This document shows, in pieces, positions 19,352 to 29,725 of a DNA stretch of 34,832 nucleotides. The translations under genes and the position numbers were made by a program. The notes under the pieces are model-generated. The model ran no database searches, was not told where the DNA came from, and was given only the letters and a program-made list of their open reading frames with translations. The stretch covers positions 1 through 34,832 of the forward strand of contig CALKZT010000067.1 of NCBI GenBank assembly GCA_938002815.1, given 5' to 3'. Every line of letters begins with the position of its first letter. Within the stretch, counting starts at the first letter, position 1. This DNA is from an uncultured bacterium (lineage in GTDB: Bacteria > Desulfobacterota > DSM-4660 > Desulfatiglandales > CALKZT01).

Positions 19352-20299
19352 TCAGATCGCCTCTGAAATCGTGTCTTTGTCCACAATAAGGCCATCACTT
19401 ATGATGCTATCCACTACTCTTACGTTTGTACTAACTACGACGTTTTCCCAAAGGATGCTACGGACAATCTTGGCTCCTCTTCTTATTTTGGATCCAGAAC
19501 CCAAGATCGCCCACTCCTCCAGGCTAACTCCTTCCTCTATAAAGGACATGTCTCCTCTCAGGACCAATGTCCCACGGCCAGTTTCCCCATCTCTTTCATT
19601 TTCAGTCCCCATCAGCAAGAGTTCTTTGTTACAGGCGATATAGTCTTTTATGGTTCCTAAGTCTCTCCAGTAGCGAAAGGGACAGAAAACCCCGTATATC
19701 TCTCTACAACCAGAGCTTATAAGGCCTCTATATACATCCATTATGTCCACAAATCTGTTTGGCTCAATGGAGTTCATCAATTCCGGCTCAATTATCTGGA
19801 TCCCACTGAAGGTGTAATATCCTTTCCTGTCTTGCCTTAAGATCTCTTTCACCTGTCCACCCTCTGTCAGGGTGACTCGGGGGGCATATTGGGACTCCAA
19901 GAGGACAAGGGTAGAGAGGGCCTTTTTTTGCCTATGAAATTTCAATGCGTCACCTATCTCTACGGATGAGACTGTATCCCCATTTAACAGGATAAAGGTG
20001 TCGTCTAAGAACCACTGGGCCCTTTTTATCCCTCCTCCTGTGCCCAAGATGTTCTCTTCGATTGAAACAGAGGGGATTATAGTTTCATGAGGCCTTTCTG
20101 AAAGGTATCTTTTAAAAAAATCTGTCATATGGTGGAGATTTATTATGACATCCACAACTCCCAACTGCGATAAGGAATCGAATATATGGTAGAGGATAGG
20201 GCGGTTCAGGACCGGGATTAGGGGCTTTGGTCTCTTATAAGTAAGGGGCCTAAGCCTTGTGCCCAGACCCGCACAGAGCACCATTGCCTTCAGGGGCAT
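19352..20299 (-). CDS. sugar-phosphate nucleotidyltransferase (mannose-1-phosphate guanylyltransferase-like)
   Basis: MVLCAGLGTRLRPLTYKRPKPLIPVLNRPIL, LLNGDTVS, C-terminal left-handed beta-helix-type residues. Confidence 0.9.
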   Translation of the reverse strand: MPLKAMVLCAGLGTRLRPLTYKRPKPLIPVLNRPILYHIFDSLSQLGVVDVIINLHHMTDFFKRYLSERPHETIIPSVSIEENILGTGGGIKRAQWFLDDTFILLNGDTVSSVEIGDALKFHRQKKALSTLVLLESQYAPRVTLTEGGQVKEILRQDRKGYYTFSGIQIIEPELMNSIEPNRFVDIMDVYRGLISSGCREIYGVFCPFRYWRDLGTIKDYIACNKELLLMGTENERDGETGRGTLVLRGDMSFIEEGVSLEEWAILGSGSKIRRGAKIVRSILWENVVVSTNVRVVDSIISDGLIVDKDTISEAI

Positions 20300-20303
20300 C
20301 TTT

Positions 20304-21455
20304 TTAGAGGGCCCCTATGTACCTGGAGATCACAATCCTCTGTATCTCAGAGGTCCCTTCCCCAATTTCTAGGAGCTTTTGGTCCCTATAGAACCTCTCT
20401 ACATCGTATTCCTTCATAAGGCCATAGCCTCCATGGAGCTGCACTGCCTGATTTGCAACCCTACCCATTACCTCAGAACAATATAGCTTCGCCATCGCCG
20501 CCTCTTTGGCAAAGGGCTTACCCGTGTCTCTCAACCAGCATGCCTTGTAAAGTAAAAGCCTTGCACACTCTATTTCAAGTGCCATATCTGCCAGCTTAAA
20601 GGCATTTACCTGAAAGGTAGCTATGGGTTTCCCGAATTGGACCCTCTCTTTTGCGTATTTGAGTGCCATCTCAAAGCAGCCTTGGGCACCCCCTAACCCC
20701 ATAGCTCCTATGGAAAGTCTGCCCCCGTCCAAGGTCTGCATCATCTGGTAAAAACCCTTGCCCTGCTCCCCTAAGAGATTCTCCTTGGGGACCTTGCAAT
20801 CTTCGAAATAGAGCTCACTGGTATTGGAGGCCCTCCACATCATCTTTCCTTTCATGGGCCTTGCTTCATAGCCTGGGGTACCTGTCTCCACGAGGATGCA
20901 AGAGAGCTCAGGCCTGCCATCCGGCCTTGTCCCTGTCCTGCATAGGGATGTGACCCCTTTGCTGATCTTGGTAGAGGCATTGGTTATGAAGATCTTGCTC
21001 CCGTTAATTACCCAGTGGTCGCCTTGGAGATAGGCAGTGGTCTTGGAGTTGCTTGCGTCAGAGCCGGCATTGGGCTCAGTTAGCCCAAATCCCCAGAGCC
21101 CTTGTCCGCTGCAGAGGGGAGGGAGATATTTTCTCTTCTGTTCCTCATTCCCAAAATAATAGATTGGCCCTATACCAAGGGAATTTCCTGCCGCGACTGT
21201 AGCTGCGTGGGAGCCATCTACCCTTGCTATTTCCTCCACTGCTATGATGTAGGAGAGGTAGTCCATGCCCTGGCCACCATACTCCTCTGAGACGAACATC
21301 CCAAAAAGGCCCAATTCTGCCATCTTTGGCATGGTCTCATAGTGGAACTCCTCTTTTTCATCTAATTCCCTGGCGATAGGCTTTATCTCCCTCTCGGCAA
21401 AATCCCTCACAGTCTTTCTCAGTATCTCATGCTCCATAGATAGGCTGAAATCCAT
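20304..21455 (-). CDS. acyl-CoA dehydrogenase
   Basis: FGLTEPNAGSDASNSKTTA, KIFITNAS, QLHGGYGLMKEYDVERFYRDQKLLEIGEGTSEIQRIVISRYI. ATG 21455 (MDFSLSMEHE) preferred over TTG 21482. Confidence 0.95.
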   Translation of the reverse strand: MDFSLSMEHEILRKTVRDFAEREIKPIARELDEKEEFHYETMPKMAELGLFGMFVSEEYGGQGMDYLSYIIAVEEIARVDGSHAATVAAGNSLGIGPIYYFGNEEQKRKYLPPLCSGQGLWGFGLTEPNAGSDASNSKTTAYLQGDHWVINGSKIFITNASTKISKGVTSLCRTGTRPDGRPELSCILVETGTPGYEARPMKGKMMWRASNTSELYFEDCKVPKENLLGEQGKGFYQMMQTLDGGRLSIGAMGLGGAQGCFEMALKYAKERVQFGKPIATFQVNAFKLADMALEIECARLLLYKACWLRDTGKPFAKEAAMAKLYCSEVMGRVANQAVQLHGGYGLMKEYDVERFYRDQKLLEIGEGTSEIQRIVISRYIGAL

Positions 21456-21493
21456 GGCCTCTCCTCTCGAAGATATAGTCAAACACCAAGGGA

Positions 21494-21522
21494 CTTATAG
21501 AAAGACTTTCTTGTCATGTCAA
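21494..21522 (-). promoter_or_regulatory. near-consensus sigma70-type promoter for acyl-CoA dehydrogenase
   Basis: Minus strand TTGACA-N17-TATAAG, upstream of ATG 21455. Confidence 0.6.
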
Positions 21523-21565
21523 TTATATCTTGGGAGAAGTAATGTGAACGAGCGTTCTAACAATA

Positions 21566-22630
21566 TTAAGGCAGGTCAACCCCTCTTATACACATCGATA
21601 ATTCTTCCACATGCCGGTCAAGGAATCCCAATAGAGATTCACTTACTTCATTTGTGATTTCCATCTCAGGTAGTAGGGCCTCGTATAGTAGTTTGAGTTC
21701 ACCTTGACTCATCTCCCTTAGGAGATCTAACACCTGTATAAAACCATGACATAGCCTCGATATGTTCTTGATCAATCCAGAAATACTTGCCTTGAGTGTG
21801 ATCTCTGGGAGCAATAGGATCTCTCCTACACCCTTCTCCTTGTCGATCCTGTTTAGTAATAGTACCTCAAGGACAAGACAAAGCTTTGAGTAAAGGTCCT
21901 TGAGTTCGTGATCTCGAGGCAGAGTCTTATAGGAATTATACCCCCTGATAGTGGTCAGGAAGACTGGGTTTGGGGCTTCTATAGTTGGATTATAGACAAA
22001 ATCACCTGTTATGTGTGACCAGCCTGTGATCCTTCTGTTTTGAATAGGGTCATAACATAAAAACAGGATCTCTGCTGAGTGGCTAAAGAACTGATAGATT
22101 TCTCTTTGATCAAGTAAACGGATGGAGACAGGATCCCAAAGTTCAAAGAAAATCCCTGAAGGGGTCATCACTGCATGGATTTCATGGTATGAATATAACC
22201 ACTCAAGGATGCCTACTGAAATATGGACCCCTTTGATCTCTATCTCTCTTAGTCCATATACCTCAGGGAAATAGGGCGCAAATCTCTCTTTTAGAAGGGT
22301 CAAATATTTCAGGTCAGAGGCCAGAAGGGCTTTAGCCCTTTCTGTGATTGCCACAAGGAGGCACAGGTATGCCCTATCTTCATCTCCTAAGGAGAGGACA
22401 TGGTAGTAAGGACCATGCTTTTCACTCCTGATCACAAGGGGTCTTGAAGGGTCCAAAAATCCCGGGGAGACATTGGATAACCCCTTGGTCTGTCCGAGGG
22501 CCCTCAACAGATCACCCAAGAGTATCTGAGGAGATATCTCTTTGGGAGATATCCTGTAGGGAAGGGCCATTTCCTCTGGGGTAACTTCCCTATAGCCGTT
22601 TTCAGAGAAGAGGAGGTATTTAAGCTCCAA
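21566..22630 (-). CDS. uncharacterised protein (354 aa)
   Basis: Long ORF with coding-like composition; 11-nt overlap with the upstream HEAT/Zn-ribbon gene. Confidence 0.75.
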   Translation of the reverse strand: MELKYLLFSENGYREVTPEEMALPYRISPKEISPQILLGDLLRALGQTKGLSNVSPGFLDPSRPLVIRSEKHGPYYHVLSLGDEDRAYLCLLVAITERAKALLASDLKYLTLLKERFAPYFPEVYGLREIEIKGVHISVGILEWLYSYHEIHAVMTPSGIFFELWDPVSIRLLDQREIYQFFSHSAEILFLCYDPIQNRRITGWSHITGDFVYNPTIEAPNPVFLTTIRGYNSYKTLPRDHELKDLYSKLCLVLEVLLLNRIDKEKGVGEILLLPEITLKASISGLIKNISRLCHGFIQVLDLLREMSQGELKLLYEALLPEMEITNEVSESLLGFLDRHVEELSMCIRGVDLP

Positions 22631-23672
22631 GGGCCAACAGGGCCTCTTTGGCCAATTCTGAGATACTCTTTGTTTTTAAGGCCCCTTCTTCAAAAAAGGT
22701 CACATTGGTTTGGTCACTTTTGAGTTCTTCGATATCTCTTTTTGCCTCAAAGGCGCCAAGGAAGCCCATCATTCTCACCGCAGCGGCCCTAATGCCCGGG
22801 TTGGCATCCTTTAGGAACGGAATAAAGTGAAGGGTTAGCTTTCTAAAATGCCTTGGATTCTCCTTTACTATCCTTGAAATGGCCTTAAACCCCTCCTCTC
22901 TTTTGGATTCATCCTTCAAAAAGGGGTAGAGGTAAGCAACATAGGAAGAGTAGAGGTCAAAACGCTGGGAAATGATCTCTGAGATCGCCTCAAATGCCCC
23001 CCAGCTGGATGAGGCGGTATCTGAAATGGAATAGATGAGGTTTTGTAGGATCCTGTTGACCACATGGGGTTTGTAATTGGAGACAACGGCACAGGCCAGG
23101 CCAAGGGCCTCTGCTGCCCTTCCTCGTGCCTCAGGTTCTGGGGTATAGAGTAACCTCTGGATGTATCTTAGGACCTCTTCTGACTCTAATGCACATGCCC
23201 TTATGTTATCAAAGTCCCTGGCCCTGACCCAAGACTCCACCTCTACCTTTGAGAGCCTTCTACTACTCTTCCTCCCTGATTCAAGGGGAGGCCTTTGGGG
23301 TCCTGGGATATCATGGGATAACTCCTCTCTCAGGGGATCGGAAAGTCTCAAAAAGAGGAGCTGGCCTTTCACCCTTCTCCCCTCAAAAAAACCCCTCTGG
23401 ATTATTAGGTGGCTTATGAGGTCGTAATTTTCGACTCGCTCCTCTTGATAGTCCACGCCTTCCTTCAGCTCCGAGATGAGGTCAAAGTCGGAGTTACAGG
23501 CCAAATTGAGGGCCTCCCAGAGGGCCTGCCCTAAATTCTTCCCTGTCACATCACAGGAATAGACAGCACCACAGACACACCTTCCCACGGGCATCTGACC
23601 GGGGTGATAAGGAGGTATCTCTATGGGCCTTTCTATGACCTGACCGCAAAAGGGGCATTCTGGCCTTTTCAT
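22620..23672 (-). CDS. zinc-ribbon plus HEAT-repeat protein (possibly DVU0298-like family)
   Basis: N-terminal CPFCGQ...CVCGAVYSCD; C-terminal HEAT-like repeats (GIRAAAVRMMGFLGAFEAKRDIEEL). Confidence 0.75.
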   Translation of the reverse strand: MKRPECPFCGQVIERPIEIPPYHPGQMPVGRCVCGAVYSCDVTGKNLGQALWEALNLACNSDFDLISELKEGVDYQEERVENYDLISHLIIQRGFFEGRRVKGQLLFLRLSDPLREELSHDIPGPQRPPLESGRKSSRRLSKVEVESWVRARDFDNIRACALESEEVLRYIQRLLYTPEPEARGRAAEALGLACAVVSNYKPHVVNRILQNLIYSISDTASSSWGAFEAISEIISQRFDLYSSYVAYLYPFLKDESKREEGFKAISRIVKENPRHFRKLTLHFIPFLKDANPGIRAAAVRMMGFLGAFEAKRDIEELKSDQTNVTFFEEGALKTKSISELAKEALLALGA

Positions 23673-23692
23673 CTACTGGGAACCTTTAAGGC

Positions 23693-23932
23693 CTATTCAG
23701 GGCCAGGTATGTCAAAGCTGGCGCAGGTTCCACCTGAGGCGCAGGACCTCTGGGCCACCTTTACATTGGTCTTTTGGGTCATGCCCTTTATGTAGCTGGC
23801 CCTACTCACAACCCTTTCCAAATCTTCTCCTCCACAGGCATCACATCTAAGCTCAATTTCCCCCTCTCTGCCAAGGATCAGCCTCTCGCTCACAAACCCA
23901 CAATTAAGGCATCTAAATTCATATATGGGCAT
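23693..23932 (-). CDS. FmdB-family zinc-ribbon regulatory protein
   Basis: MPIYEFRCLNCGFVSERLIL...LRCDACGGEDLERVVSRAS. Confidence 0.88.
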   Translation of the reverse strand: MPIYEFRCLNCGFVSERLILGREGEIELRCDACGGEDLERVVSRASYIKGMTQKTNVKVAQRSCASGGTCASFDIPGPE

Positions 23933-24003
23933 CTTTTCCTCCTACCTTAAACTGGTATATTAGGTAATTCTAAAGAGGGCTCAAGAGGAAAATTCTTGGA
24001 AGG

Positions 24004-25044
24004 ATGGAGGCGCAGAATCCGCCATTGGACCAGAGATTGACGGAGAGGACCTTAGGTGATAATGGACGAAAGATGGGACAAGACACTAAGGGTTACAGAG
24101 AGATTTTTTGTGACGGTCTAAGGGAGGGATTGAGGGCCTTCCTCTGGATGGCCAAGATAGTGATACCCACCTCCTATGCCACTGCCCTCATGGCATGGCT
24201 TGGAATCCTTCAAAAGATCACAGCCCTCCTTGGGCCTTTCATGGGCTACTTGGGGCTTCCAAATATTGCTGCCGTTCCACTCATTGCAGGTGCCTTAAGC
24301 AGTGTATACGCAGGTATAGCCGCAATGGTCGTCCTCCCCTTTAGTGAGGGGGAGATGATACTCATGGCCAACTTTATCTTGATCTGTCACAATATGATTC
24401 AGGAGACAATCATCCAGACCAAGTCAGGGCTCAAGGCCTGGAAGGCCATCTCGATAAGGATTATATCTGCCACACTAACGGTTTATGTATTAAAGATTAT
24501 CATGAATGTGAAGGTAGATGCCTCTTTACGTGAAGGTGGCGTCTTTAATGACCACCTTAGCTTTATTGATATGAACCTGGCATGGCTTAGTTCCACTGGC
24601 ATCCTGATAGCGAAGATCTTTTTCATCATAATGGGGATCATGCTGCTCCTTGAGTTGGGCAGGGCCAAAAACCTGATAGATAAGGTATGTAGGCTACTTT
24701 ACCCCTTTTTGAGGGTCATGGGACTCTCAGAGAGGGTTTCCATTCTGTGGATGACTGCTGTCGTATTTGGCCTTGCATACGGAGGCGCGGTTATTGTGGC
24801 AGAGGCCCAGAATCACAAGATCAGTAAAGAGGAGTTGGAGGCACTCCAGCTTTCCATTGGAATAAACCATTCCATGGTAGAGGATCCCACACTCTTTTTG
24901 CCCCTGGGGCTGCCTGCAGGGTATCTCTGGGTCCCCAGAATTATCACTGCAATGATTGCCACAAGGATACTTTATCTTTTGGCTAAGCTTAAGAGGTTCT
25001 CCCCTTCGGGGAGGCCCTTACCCCTTGATGGTAACAAGGGGTAA
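24004..25044 (+). CDS. nucleoside-recognition (Gate) domain membrane protein
   Basis: Multi-TM; two Gate-like halves (IVIPTSYATALMAWLGILQKI...; IGINHSMVEDPTLFLPLGLPAGYL). Confidence 0.7.
   Translation: MEAQNPPLDQRLTERTLGDNGRKMGQDTKGYREIFCDGLREGLRAFLWMAKIVIPTSYATALMAWLGILQKITALLGPFMGYLGLPNIAAVPLIAGALSSVYAGIAAMVVLPFSEGEMILMANFILICHNMIQETIIQTKSGLKAWKAISIRIISATLTVYVLKIIMNVKVDASLREGGVFNDHLSFIDMNLAWLSSTGILIAKIFFIIMGIMLLLELGRAKNLIDKVCRLLYPFLRVMGLSERVSILWMTAVVFGLAYGGAVIVAEAQNHKISKEELEALQLSIGINHSMVEDPTLFLPLGLPAGYLWVPRIITAMIATRILYLLAKLKRFSPSGRPLPLDGNKG
24999..25044 (+). terminator. tandem hairpins at the convergent Gate-protein/rhodanese junction
   Basis: CTCCCC-TTC-GGGGAG (24999-25013) and TTACCCCTTG-ATGGTAA-CAAGGGGTAA (25018-25044), the second ending exactly at the stop codon; no U-tract on plus strand. 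Confidence 0.4.
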
Positions 25045-25073
25045 GTTGCGACAGGAAAGGGGCAATTGGATTT

Positions 25074-25646
25074 TTAGTAGGGGTGAAACTCCCTTACCCT
25101 ATAGGGGTCCTTGTCGGGTCCCATGAAGTACTGGTGATATTCGGTCACCTTAAACTTGCCCATGAACTGGTTGCAGAGCTCCCAGCCTTTGCCCATCCAG
25201 CCCACTACACCGTCCTTTACTACGTAAACGTTTTTGTATCCGTATTTATAGAGGAAGCCGGCAACATAGGGGGATCGGTGGGTGGTCCTGCAGATGATGT
25301 ATATCTCCGCATTGGGATCCTTTATATGCTTGGGGAATGTATACATATGGCCCGCATGTATATGATCGGTTCCAGGAATATGGCCGGCATAAAATTCTGG
25401 ATGGCTCCTTATGTCTACGAGATAGGCCTTTCTCTTGCCAGCCATGACCTCTTCCCAGATCTTCTTAAAGGTATCCAGATCAACCCACTTATCTGGTGGA
25501 ACTATTTTTTTGAATTCCTCCAATGTGGCCTGCTCCCCTGCCACCAATGGGTCTTGTTCTTTTTTTTCTTCTGCTGCAAAGGCTAATGTCCAGCCTATAG
25601 AGATGGCCAATACCAATAGCATAGCCATCATACCAATTTTTTTCAT
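25074..25646 (-). CDS. exported rhodanese-domain protein
   Basis: MKKIGMMAMLLVLAISIGWTLAFA signal peptide; YLVDIRSHPEFYAGHIPGTDHI...IYIICRTTHRS active-site Cys loop. Start refined from 25697 to ATG 25646. Confidence 0.9.
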   Translation of the reverse strand: MKKIGMMAMLLVLAISIGWTLAFAAEEKKEQDPLVAGEQATLEEFKKIVPPDKWVDLDTFKKIWEEVMAGKRKAYLVDIRSHPEFYAGHIPGTDHIHAGHMYTFPKHIKDPNAEIYIICRTTHRSPYVAGFLYKYGYKNVYVVKDGVVGWMGKGWELCNQFMGKFKVTEYHQYFMGPDKDPYRVREFHPY

Positions 25647-25784
25647 CAAATCACCTCCAGTGTAATTTGTTGCCCCTTTCCTGTCAGTTAGATACACTGA
25701 TAGTGCTTTTGTGGCATTGTGTCAATAAGATACCCCATTACTCTTCTGGGGACACCAAAACGGAGAGGAAGAAGAGGTGCTACG

Positions 25785-27689
25785 GTGAGACGGGTAATTT
25801 TGGGCACGGCAGGGCACATAGATCATGGAAAGACCTCCTTTGTTAAGGCCTTAACCGGCATAGACACGGATAGGCTCAAAGAGGAAAAGGAGAGGGGGAT
25901 TACCATAGAGCTGGGATTTGCCTACCTCCAGCTGGGAGACGATACCTTGGTGGGGATAGTGGATGTTCCTGGGCACGAGAGGTTTGTAAAGCACATGGTG
26001 GCTGGGGCTACGGGTATAGATCTGGTGGCGCTGATAATTGCTGCAGATGAAGGGGTGATGCCCCAGACAAGGGAACATTTGGAGATCTGTGAGCTTTTGG
26101 GTATCAAGACAGGGATCGTGGTCTTAACGAAAGTAGATATGGTAGAAGGAGAGTGGCTTGAGCTGGTAAGGGAGGATGTTAGGGCCTTTCTAAAAGGCAC
26201 CTTCTTGGAGGATTCACCCATAGTGGAGGTCTCTTCTATAACAGGCCAAGGACTCCAAGACTTTATCGTGGCACTCAATGGTATTGTTAAGGGGCTACCT
26301 GAGAGGGAGGTGGGGCACATCTTTAGGCTGCCTGTGGATCGTGTATTTACTATAAAGGGATTCGGGACGGTGGTGACAGGGACTACTGTATCGGGAAAGG
26401 TGACAGTTGGGGAGGAAGTAACAGTATATCCTCACCAGGTGGGTGCAAAGATCAGGAGCATTCAAGTCCACGGCAAGGATGTAAAGGAGGTCTACCCAGG
26501 GACTCGAACCGCCCTAAACCTCCAGGGGCTTGAGAAGACCTCCTTGGAAAGGGGGCATGTGGTGGCCACCAAGGACTCTCTTGTCCCAAGTTATTCTGTG
26601 GACTGCCATTTGGAGATCCTTCCAAGTTGTCCTTATATCTTGAAAAATCGTTCTGACATAAGATTTCATATAGGTACTTCAGAGATAATTGGAAAGATAG
26701 TTCTTTTGGATAGAACACGGATAGAGCCTGGAGAGTCTTCCTTTGTGGTGCTAAGGTTACAAGAGCCTATAAGTGCCTTAAGGGGGGATAGGTTTGTGAT
26801 AAGGAGCTACTCTCCCATGAGGACCATAGGAGGGGGTACCATAATAAATCCTTCCCCCCCTGTAAAGAGAAAACTGAAGCATATCAATTTGGAGCATTTA
26901 AAGGTATTGGCAGGGCAAGACCGAGTAAAAATAGTTGAAGTATGTGTCAAAGAAGCAGAGTACGGTGGTATTGAAAAGAAAGAACTTGTCTATAGATCGA
27001 ATCTAAAACCTAATATAGTTGATGATTCCCTTGAAGTATTGGGAAAGGCAAACACAGTTATATATGTTGACCAAGTGAGAGGACCATTTATACATTCTGA
27101 GTACTATACCAAAGCAAGGGATGATATTTTGGCTCAGTTAGAAGAGTATCACAATATGTTTCCTTTGAAAGCTGGAATTCAGAAAGAAGAACTAAAAATG
27201 AAAAGTTTGGTTTCAAAAAGTCCGGCTGTTTTTGAGGTAATACTGAAAAATCTTATAGATAGAGATCAAGTCGTACAAGAAAAGGACTTAATTAGACTAA
27301 AGTCATTTGCTATTAAATTGAGTTCTGAACAGACCAATTTAAAGGCTAATCTCCAAAATTATTACCTCAGCTGTGGTGTTTTTGCACCTACGACCAAAGA
27401 GGTCAAGGAGAAATTCCCATATGAAGAAGTTGATGAACTATTGGAGTTGCTCATAAGAGAAGGGGTACTGGTCAAAGTAAAGGACGATCTTTTTTTTCAT
27501 AAAAATGCCCTGAAGGAGATCCAGGAGAAGGTGCTCAATTACTTTTCTTCTAACGAAAGCCTTAACGCAGGTAAGTTCAAAGAGCTAACAGGCCTGAGTA
27601 GAAAGTATGCCATTCCGCTCCTCGAATATTTTGACAGGATACAGCTGACCGTAAGGGTGGGTGACGACAGGTTGCTCAGGAAGAAATGA
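25785..27689 (+). CDS. selB: selenocysteine-specific translation elongation factor SelB
   Basis: [49 protein letters not shown]-terminal winged-helix repeats. Likely GTG start at 25785. Confidence 0.94.
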   Translation: MRRVILGTAGHIDHGKTSFVKALTGIDTDRLKEEKERGITIELGFAYLQLGDDTLVGIVDVPGHERFVKHMVAGATGIDLVALIIAADEGVMPQTREHLEICELLGIKTGIVVLTKVDMVEGEWLELVREDVRAFLKGTFLEDSPIVEVSSITGQGLQDFIVALNGIVKGLPEREVGHIFRLPVDRVFTIKGFGTVVTGTTVSGKVTVGEEVTVYPHQVGAKIRSIQVHGKDVKEVYPGTRTALNLQGLEKTSLERGHVVATKDSLVPSYSVDCHLEILPSCPYILKNRSDIRFHIGTSEIIGKIVLLDRTRIEPGESSFVVLRLQEPISALRGDRFVIRSYSPMRTIGGGTIINPSPPVKRKLKHINLEHLKVLAGQDRVKIVEVCVKEAEYGGIEKKELVYRSNLKPNIVDDSLEVLGKANTVIYVDQVRGPFIHSEYYTKARDDILAQLEEYHNMFPLKAGIQKEELKMKSLVSKSPAVFEVILKNLIDRDQVVQEKDLIRLKSFAIKLSSEQTNLKANLQNYYLSCGVFAPTTKEVKEKFPYEEVDELLELLIREGVLVKVKDDLFFHKNALKEIQEKVLNYFSSNESLNAGKFKELTGLSRKYAIPLLEYFDRIQLTVRVGDDRLLRKK

Positions 27690-27739
27690 AATGTGGTTAA
27701 GTACAAGGGTAATTCCATAAATCAAAAGAGGTCTTACGG

Positions 27740-29725
27740 ATGGGATTGCTTTGGGATCTTGCAATAATATCTTCACTTGCAATAATTGTAATTTACTTAT
27801 GCTATAAACTTAAGGTGCCTGTAGTGGCAGCCTATCTCATCACAGGCATAATACTGGGACCAAATTGCTTTGCCCTGATAAATGACAGGGAAAGCATTGA
27901 AGGTCTCTCAGAAGTGGGTGTTATGCTCTTGCTCTTTACGATAGGCCTTGAGTTTTCATTTAAGCAGCTCTCTGCACTCAAGAGATTGATATTTCTTGGT
28001 GGCTCTCTTTATATGTTATTTTCATTTCTGTTAGGTGTTGCAATATTTCCAATCCTAATAGGAAACAAAACTTTTGGCTTATTTCTGTCACTTTTGATTA
28101 CTTTGAGTAGCACTGCTATAGTATTAAAGATCCTTCAGGATTCCATGAGGTTAGATAGTACTCATGGCAAGATAACGTTTTCAATATTGCTGTTCCAGGA
28201 TATTGCCTTTGTGCCTATCTTGGTAATTTTACCCGTTTTAGTGAATATAAACCAGATATCCTATGGTTCTTTAGGTTTTCTCCTCCTTAAGGCATTTGCA
28301 CTAATCTTGCTAACCATAATTGGATCCAAGTACCTGGTTCCATTGATCATGAATACTATAGCCAAGACTCGATTGAGGGAACTCTTTTTGCTTGCACTTC
28401 TCTCCATCTTCCTTTTGATGACCTGGGTTGCCCATATCTTGGATCTTAGCCTTGCCTTAGGGGCATTTCTGGCGGGGCTCATGTTGTCTGAGACAGAGTA
28501 TAGCCACCAGGCCCTTGCAGACTTCCTTCCTTTTAAGGATATCTTCACTAGCATCTTTTTCATATCCATAGGTATGTTGGTGGATCCATTTTACCTAATC
28601 CAAAATTATTATCTTGTGACAAAGTTGACCTTGATCGTACTTCTTATAAAGTTTTTCGCAGGGATAATCTCGACTTTTGTCATTAAATATCCCCTTAGTA
28701 TTGCACTTTTAGTGGGTGCATATCTTTGTCAAATGGGAGAATTTTCCTTTATGGTTGGTATTACAGGATCAACTTTAGGGATAATAGAAAAAAGTGAATA
28801 TGCACTTTTTCTGGATTCCGCCGTAATAACAATGATATTTGCTCCTTTTATAATTAGTTTCTCAGAAAGGTTGACTGGATTTCTTGATAAAAAAGGTTTT
28901 ACAAGTAAGTTGTTTTCGATCTCGGTCACAAAATTTGGGGCAACAGAAGATAGCTTAGGTAAATTGTCAGGACATGTAATAATAATTGGTTTTGGATTCA
29001 CAGGAAGGAATGTGGCTAAAGTTTGTAAGATTACGAATATCCCATATGTGATTGTTGAGATGAATCCTGAGACAGTAAGGAGGGAAAAAGAAAAAGAACC
29101 TATAATTTATGGAGATGCAACAAGGGAGGCCATTCTAAAGCATGTTAAGGTGTCAGAGGCAAGGATGGTGATAATTGCTGTCCCAGATCCTTTATGTGCA
29201 CAAAAGATTGTGGAGTTAGCCAGAAGAATGGCACCTTTCTTGAAGATAATAGTGAGAAATAGGTATGTGAGCCAGCATGCCCCCTTGAAAAATATAGGTG
29301 CAGATGAGGTAGTCACAGAGGAATATGAAAGTGCCGTGGCTATCCTTAGGCTGCTCATGATGGAGCTTGGGGTGGCCTTCCAGAAGATGGAAGAGTTTTT
29401 GAGCCAGATAAAGGCAGGGGGCTATAGATTTTTTGAGGCCCCTGCCCTGCTCTCCACAGATGTGTGTACAATTAATGCAGCCATTCCAGACCTTGAGATA
29501 CGGACATGGCTTGTGCCCACAGGGAGTGAGTTGGCAGGGAAAAGCATAAAGGAGCTGGAATTCAGGAGCAGATACGGCCTCAGTATCCTTGGGATAAAGA
29601 GTGATGATGCCGTATACTCAAACCCACTACCAGACCATGTAATAAAGGAGGGGGATACCTTGATCCTTGCAGGGAGTCCAAGGGACTATGCAGTGTTTCA
29701 GGAATCTGTCTTTGGTCATGGATAA
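27740..29725 (+). CDS. CPA2-family monovalent cation:proton antiporter with TrkA-N and TrkA-C domains
   Basis: Na+/H+ exchanger domain (VVAAYLITGIILGP), TrkA-N GHVIIIGFGFTGRNVAKV, C-terminal TrkA-C. Confidence 0.92.
   Translation: MGLLWDLAIISSLAIIVIYLCYKLKVPVVAAYLITGIILGPNCFALINDRESIEGLSEVGVMLLLFTIGLEFSFKQLSALKRLIFLGGSLYMLFSFLLGVAIFPILIGNKTFGLFLSLLITLSSTAIVLKILQDSMRLDSTHGKITFSILLFQDIAFVPILVILPVLVNINQISYGSLGFLLLKAFALILLTIIGSKYLVPLIMNTIAKTRLRELFLLALLSIFLLMTWVAHILDLSLALGAFLAGLMLSETEYSHQALADFLPFKDIFTSIFFISIGMLVDPFYLIQNYYLVTKLTLIVLLIKFFAGIISTFVIKYPLSIALLVGAYLCQMGEFSFMVGITGSTLGIIEKSEYALFLDSAVITMIFAPFIISFSERLTGFLDKKGFTSKLFSISVTKFGATEDSLGKLSGHVIIIGFGFTGRNVAKVCKITNIPYVIVEMNPETVRREKEKEPIIYGDATREAILKHVKVSEARMVIIAVPDPLCAQKIVELARRMAPFLKIIVRNRYVSQHAPLKNIGADEVVTEEYESAVAILRLLMMELGVAFQKMEEFLSQIKAGGYRFFEAPALLSTDVCTINAAIPDLEIRTWLVPTGSELAGKSIKELEFRSRYGLSILGIKSDDAVYSNPLPDHVIKEGDTLILAGSPRDYAVFQESVFGHG

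Noticed and set aside
26490-26520. tRNA T-loop-like sequence GGTTCGAGTCCC on the minus strand
   Set aside because: It lies inside the well-supported SelB coding frame ([12 protein letters not shown]); flanks do not form T-arm or acceptor stems.
25785-27689. SelB presence prompted a search for a nearby selenoprotein with in-frame TGA or a tRNA-Sec gene
   Set aside because: No CDS in the window shows a credible in-frame TGA continuation, and no tRNA-Sec-like cloverleaf was recognised by eye.
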